Assembly (NCBI GenBank): GCA_947460915.1
Contig: CANHKJ010000071.1
Coordinates: forward strand, 1 to 11,414
Direction of reading: 5' to 3'
DNA length: 11,414 bases
DNA from: Verrucomicrobiia bacterium
Lineage (GTDB): Bacteria > Verrucomicrobiota > Verrucomicrobiia > Verrucomicrobiales > Akkermansiaceae
Positions 7,801 through 11,414 of the stretch are shown here, one piece after another (position 1 is the first letter of the stretch; each line of letters opens with the position of its first letter). The position numbers and the translations under genes were made by a program. The notes beneath the pieces were generated by a model. It searched no databases. It was not told the origin of the DNA and saw only the letters and a list, made by a program, of their open reading frames with translations.

Positions 7801-7837
7801 AAAAAAGCGACTTCGCGTGATGCGGAGTCGCTTTTTT
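7801..7837. terminator. Bidirectional rho-independent terminator between sodA and the VIT-vWA gene
   Basis: GCGACTTCGC (7807-7816) pairs with GCGGAGTCGC (7822-7831), with one G-U wobble and a five-base GTGAT loop. Six A residues precede and six T residues follow, so the stem extends to 16 bp and works as a terminator on both strands. It lies 17 bases after the sodA stop and 12 bases beyond the stop of the convergent gene. Confidence 0.92.
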
Positions 7838-7848
7838 GTTAGGCACAA

Positions 7849-9873
7849 TCAACGCTTGCGATGAAGACAGAGCATAGCGAGAAGAAGCGCGAGCAGACTG
7901 GTAGTCGATGGCTCTGGCACGGAACTGCCCTTGGAAAAGCCACTGGCTGCGGAGTTTGAGACCCCTGCGGGCATGGGCAGGACTTGGCGCTCGGTTTTTT
8001 TGAAGTCGGCATTATTTTCAGCGAGTGTGCGCGGTGTTTCATCGATGGCCAAAAAAGAGGTGTATTCGGTGAGTAGCGAGTATTTCAGTCCTAGGTCGAG
8101 GATTTCATCGCGGATTTCCGTCGTGGGCAAGCCGAGTGATTGGTAATCGCCGAGATGGCGCACCCGCTCGCGGGCCCAGAGTATGGGCAGGGCAGGGATG
8201 TTTTGGCGCTCTGCGGGAACTTCTTTCAAATCGACGATTTTTTCATAACGTGAACCGTCTGCCTGCATGCCGCTGAGGATCAATTTGCCTTGTTGGTGAT
8301 GACGGAGTTTTCCGGTAATGGCGATGGGTCTTTCGGCGAAAAGGTCACGCACACTGGCAGGTTCAGCATCAATGATCTCGTTGTCTTCGGCGCGCAGGGT
8401 GATGTTGCTGAGCACCGGCGAGGTCGAGTAGGCCACGAAACGTTTGACCACAGCTTCTGCTTCTCCAGGCTGGGTGACGATAAATGGTTCGCCTTGACCA
8501 CAAGCAGCCATGCCCTCGATCAGGTGGCGATTGACGGAACCACCGATGCCGAATGCATACACATTGCAGAGGTGCAGATTTTCTCGAATTAAGTGAAATG
8601 CCTCGGTCTCAAAGTTGATGTAACCATCGGTGATGACAATCATCGAGCGCGAGCGGGCATCGTCATCGTCGCGACGACTCAACGGAGCGTAGGCGCGGCG
8701 CAATGCTTGCACGAGTTCGGTACTGCCACCACTCGGTGCTCGCTCCATCCAGCGAATTGCTTTTTCGATGTTCTCATGGGTCGCGGGCGTAGGTGATTCA
8801 GCAAACGTCTGGCTGTTTCCTGCAAAAAGCGAGATCGAGAAGCTATCGTTGGCATTCAGTGAACCTAACAGTTTTCTCATCAGTTGGTATGAAGTGTCTA
8901 GCGGAAATCCTAGCATCGAGCCCGAAACATCGACCACAAAGTGATAGTCGCGTGGGTTGATTTGATCTTTAACGACACGAGCGGGCGGTTCGATTTGGAG
9001 CAAGAAGGTGTTTTCCTTTTCGCCGTGATGGAGCAGGACACCTGAGTCGATTTGATTTTTGCTCAAGCGCCAAACGACGATGACATCGCGATTGGCATCT
9101 TCTGCGGAGCGTAGCTGAAAGCTCGCTTGCTGTTTGGATTTCCAATCGATCGCGCCCTTGTGATTGAGACACTGCAATTCGGCGAGATCGAGCGCGCTAC
9201 GGACTTGGAGATCGAGCGAGAAATTCGATACAGGGGCTTCACCTGCGCTGAGGTGGGGATTGGCCGACCACGACTGCTGATTGCTAGAGTTCTGTGAATC
9301 TTGTCCGCCATGGGTGTAGCGAGGTCCGACGACAGTGGGGAACACCCATTGATAGAGTCCTTGTTCAGGGATAATCGACTCGCTGTATTCAAGAGTGATC
9401 GTTACTTGTTCTCCGGGTAGAATATTCGCCAAGGACATTTGAAATACGTTAGGTCGCTGCTGTTCCAGGAGAGAAGCTGCTTTGTTTTCGATTTTGGCCT
9501 TGGCGAATTCCTGTTGAGCTTGCTGTTTTTCGCGGATCACTGCGCGGGTGATTCGCTCACCGATTTTCATGGTCATTCCGTGAACGGCCGCGCGAGTGGA
9601 GCCGGGAAAAACGTATTCGGCGTGAATTGTTTCATTGCCGGTATTGGCGTAGGTTTGCTCGACGGTGACATGGGCAATGATGCCATCAATGCGAGCGTTT
9701 ACGACTGTGTTCTTGAGAGGAATAACTTCTCCCGAAGTATCTCGTGACGTATTCACTTGAAGATAGGGCGCTAAGGTTTTGTCCTCACTCGTTTCAAGAG
9801 CAAAGACCCGCTGAGCGAAGAACAAGGCCGTGTAAACGGTGACGAAATAGAGAATGCGTGCGAGCGTTTTCAT
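7849..9873 (-). CDS. VIT and von Willebrand factor A domain protein with PEP-CTERM sorting signal
   Basis: A 674-residue exported protein of the inter-alpha-trypsin-inhibitor heavy-chain type. Order: Sec signal peptide (MKTLARILYFVTVYTALFFA..., cleavage probably near residue 25), VIT domain about 45-185 (VEQTYANTGNETIHAEYVFP and a conserved ILPGEQVTITLEY), vWA domain about 308-485, a beta-rich tail, and a C-terminal PEP-CTERM signal: VPEPS (652-656), hydrophobic segment about 657-670, basic end HRKR. The metal-ion-dependent adhesion site is intact: D315-S317-S319, T385 and D416. The architecture resembles the marine sortase target family, but with PEP-CTERM instead of a sortase signal, so an exosortase elsewhere in the genome should process it. 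A surface or matrix adhesion role is inferred. An open frame continues upstream to 10125, but those 84 residues look non-coding and would bury the signal peptide, so the ATG at 9873 is chosen. No Shine-Dalgarno is seen. Convergent with sodA, divergent from the oxidoreductase gene. Confidence 0.92.
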   Translation of the reverse strand: MKTLARILYFVTVYTALFFAQRVFALETSEDKTLAPYLQVNTSRDTSGEVIPLKNTVVNARIDGIIAHVTVEQTYANTGNETIHAEYVFPGSTRAAVHGMTMKIGERITRAVIREKQQAQQEFAKAKIENKAASLLEQQRPNVFQMSLANILPGEQVTITLEYSESIIPEQGLYQWVFPTVVGPRYTHGGQDSQNSSNQQSWSANPHLSAGEAPVSNFSLDLQVRSALDLAELQCLNHKGAIDWKSKQQASFQLRSAEDANRDVIVVWRLSKNQIDSGVLLHHGEKENTFLLQIEPPARVVKDQINPRDYHFVVDVSGSMLGFPLDTSYQLMRKLLGSLNANDSFSISLFAGNSQTFAESPTPATHENIEKAIRWMERAPSGGSTELVQALRRAYAPLSRRDDDDARSRSMIVITDGYINFETEAFHLIRENLHLCNVYAFGIGGSVNRHLIEGMAACGQGEPFIVTQPGEAEAVVKRFVAYSTSPVLSNITLRAEDNEIIDAEPASVRDLFAERPIAITGKLRHHQQGKLILSGMQADGSRYEKIVDLKEVPAERQNIPALPILWARERVRHLGDYQSLGLPTTEIRDEILDLGLKYSLLTEYTSFLAIDETPRTLAENNADFKKTERQVLPMPAGVSNSAASGFSKGSSVPEPSTTSLLALLLAMLCLHRKR

Positions 9874-9956
9874 GATGGAATGTTGTTGGTTACGTGTGCA
9901 GTGAACAATGTCCGTATGAAGAAATGATGAAGACTCCGTGAGAAGTTGGTGATTTT

Positions 9957-9985
9957 TTGATTTTCTCTCTGAAAGATCATGTAAT
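9957..9985 (+). promoter_or_regulatory. Candidate sigma-70-like promoter of the Tat oxidoreductase gene
   Basis: TTGATT (9957-9962, four of six to the -35 consensus) and TGTAAT (9980-9985, five of six to the -10 consensus) are 17 bases apart. Transcription would begin near 9992, giving a leader of about 33 bases before the ATG at 10025. It lies in the 151-bp spacer shared with the divergent VIT-vWA gene; no convincing promoter for that gene was found on the other strand. Confidence 0.45.
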
Positions 9986-10024
9986 CCGATCAGGTATTTT
10001 GCGTTGGTACATAAACCCATCATC

Positions 10025-11413
10025 ATGAACACAACCACTCGACGCAATTTCCTCTTGCAAACTGGTATCGGCATTGGCTCGGCACTTTTTGCTGGTCCTT
10101 CCATCATCCGCGGGCAAAACCTCAATAGTAAAATTCAATTAGCATGCATTGGCGTGGGCGGGAAGGGGTCGAGTGATGTGACCGAAAATGCGGCAACCGG
10201 CATGCAAGTCGTGGGACTCTGTGATGTGGATGCCAATTTTCTGAAGAACATGTCGCAGAAGTTTCCTGATGCGCGCACCTTCAAAGATTTTCGACAAATG
10301 CTCACAAGCATGGAAAAAGAAATCGATGCAGTAACGGTATCGACGCCTGACCATTTGCACGGCGTTGCCAGCATTATGGCCATGAATATGGGCAAGCATG
10401 TCTATTGCCAAAAACCACTGACGCAAACGGTTTGGGAGTCGCGCATGATGCGCAATCTCGCGAAAGATAAAAAGGTCGCCACGCAAATGGGCAATCAAGG
10501 CAGTGCTGCACCGGGCTTGCGTCGGGCAGTGGAAATCATCGAGGCTGGAGTCATCGGCAAGCCGCTCGAACTCCATGTTTGGTCGAACCGCCCAATCTGG
10601 CCACAAGGCATGGATCGTCCAGTTGGCGAAGATCCTGTGCCCGCACATCTTGATTGGGATCTGTGGCTTGGGCCTGCTGCCCATCGTCCCTTCAAAGAAA
10701 AAATCTATCATGATTTTGCGTGGCGTGGCTGGACCGAATTTGGCACCGGAGCCCTCGGTGATATGGCCTGTCACGGCGTGAACATGCCGTTCCGCGCGCT
10801 CAAGTTGGGGTATCCGACGCGCATCGAATGCGAGATGGCATCGCGCACATTTGCTGAATCCTATCCGCTCACATCGCGCGTGCGCTTTGAGTTTCCCGAG
10901 CGCGATGGTTTGCCTCCGTTGAAGTTTTGGTGGTATGATGGCTCACCAGGTGGATCCATTTCTCCACTGCGTCCGCATCCTGATCTCTGCTTCGAACTTC
11001 TTGCAACCTATGGAAAAATTCCCGCAAGTGGCTGCTTAATCATTGGCGAAAAAGGAAAATTGTTTTCGCCTGACGACTATGGTTCCAAATCACTCATCGC
11101 ACTCAAGGATGAAAAAACATTCACCTCGAGCGAAGAGCACGAGGCCTGCAAAGCCGTTGCCGAATCGATCCCACGCTCACCAGGGCACCAGCAAGAATGG
11201 TTCGACATGATCTCAAGCGGCAAGCCTGCGTATTCCAACTTTGACATCGCAGCTTACCTCAACGAAATCATTTTGTTAGGCAGCATTGCGCAACGTTTGG
11301 GTGAGGGCAATGTGATCGACTGGGATGGACCTAACATGAAATCCACCAACCTCGCTGCGGCGACTGCGCTCGTGAAGCGTGACTACCGCGCAGGTTGGGA
11401 ACCTAAGATCTAA
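10025..11413 (+). CDS. Tat-exported Gfo/Idh/MocA family oxidoreductase
   Basis: A 462-residue NAD(P)-dependent oxidoreductase, complete in the window. The twin-arginine signal TTTRRNFLLQTG (3-14) is followed by a hydrophobic stretch ending near residue 31, so the folded, cofactor-loaded protein should be exported. The Rossmann domain starts with IQLACIGVGGKG (37-48), with the GxGxxG dinucleotide loop at 43-48, and continues with VSTPDHLH (105-112). The usual EKP motif is QKP (129-131), a common variant in this branch. The second domain carries the GDMACH segment (245-250), where family members place a catalytic histidine. Such genes are strongly expanded in Verrucomicrobiota and Planctomycetota, where many are thought to act on sugars or cyclitols; the substrate here cannot be read from sequence. 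The ATG at 10025 is chosen over an in-frame TTG at 10004 because it places the twin arginines close to the N-terminus. No Shine-Dalgarno is seen. Confidence 0.93.
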   Translation: MNTTTRRNFLLQTGIGIGSALFAGPSIIRGQNLNSKIQLACIGVGGKGSSDVTENAATGMQVVGLCDVDANFLKNMSQKFPDARTFKDFRQMLTSMEKEIDAVTVSTPDHLHGVASIMAMNMGKHVYCQKPLTQTVWESRMMRNLAKDKKVATQMGNQGSAAPGLRRAVEIIEAGVIGKPLELHVWSNRPIWPQGMDRPVGEDPVPAHLDWDLWLGPAAHRPFKEKIYHDFAWRGWTEFGTGALGDMACHGVNMPFRALKLGYPTRIECEMASRTFAESYPLTSRVRFEFPERDGLPPLKFWWYDGSPGGSISPLRPHPDLCFELLATYGKIPASGCLIIGEKGKLFSPDDYGSKSLIALKDEKTFTSSEEHEACKAVAESIPRSPGHQQEWFDMISSGKPAYSNFDIAAYLNEIILLGSIAQRLGEGNVIDWDGPNMKSTNLAAATALVKRDYRAGWEPKI

Positions 11414-11414
11414 C

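Noticed and set aside
10004..10024. TTG start adding 7 residues to the oxidoreductase
   Set aside because: The ATG at 10025 gives a typical Tat signal with the twin arginines at residues 6-7; the TTG start lacks a ribosome binding site.
9874..10125. 84-residue N-terminal extension of the VIT-vWA protein
   Set aside because: It would place the signal peptide in the interior, overlaps the divergent gene's 5' end and reads like translated non-coding DNA.

Overview
The window looks like a chromosomal segment of a Verrucomicrobiota bacterium, probably Verrucomicrobiales-like. This rests on the EF-G subtype (segment GSGGVEPQSETNWRYAND), an EF-P with a TPPRMASY tip loop, a PEP-CTERM surface protein, a Tat-exported Gfo/Idh/MocA oxidoreductase of the kind expanded in Verrucomicrobiota and Planctomycetota, and start codons without visible Shine-Dalgarno sequences. 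The assignment comes from remembered family features, not from a search.

Layout from left to right. 1-458 (-) is the 5' 80% of an elongation factor P gene, cut by the window edge, with a good sigma-70-like promoter at 484-512. 715-4425 (-) is a 1236-residue exported protein: signal peptide, long beta-propeller-like N-terminal half, two clear fibronectin-III-like domains (perhaps three), and a C-terminal beta-rich region like those in verrucomicrobial secreted proteins. It is AT-richer than everything around it. 4426-4881 is non-coding, with a candidate promoter for the large gene, the fusA terminator (4808-4840) and a short palindrome (4854-4869). 4882-6972 (-) is fusA (EF-G). 7152-7784 (+) is a Mn-type superoxide dismutase gene, divergent from fusA. 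7801-7837 is a two-way terminator shared with the convergent 7849-9873 (-) gene for a VIT + vWA protein ending in PEP-CTERM. A 151-bp divergent spacer leads to 10025-11413 (+), a Tat-signal Gfo/Idh/MocA oxidoreductase.

The genes do not form one pathway. Two are translation factors (EF-P, EF-G) and one is oxidative-stress defence. Three encode exported proteins by three different signals: plain Sec, Sec plus PEP-CTERM/exosortase, and Tat. The large low-GC gene sits between two housekeeping genes and is the most accessory-looking part. No CRISPR array, tRNA, rRNA, transposase or phage gene was seen, and I do not see a clear multi-gene novel system. The best leads are the EF-P tip loop, the large propeller/FnIII protein and the VIT-vWA-PEP-CTERM protein.
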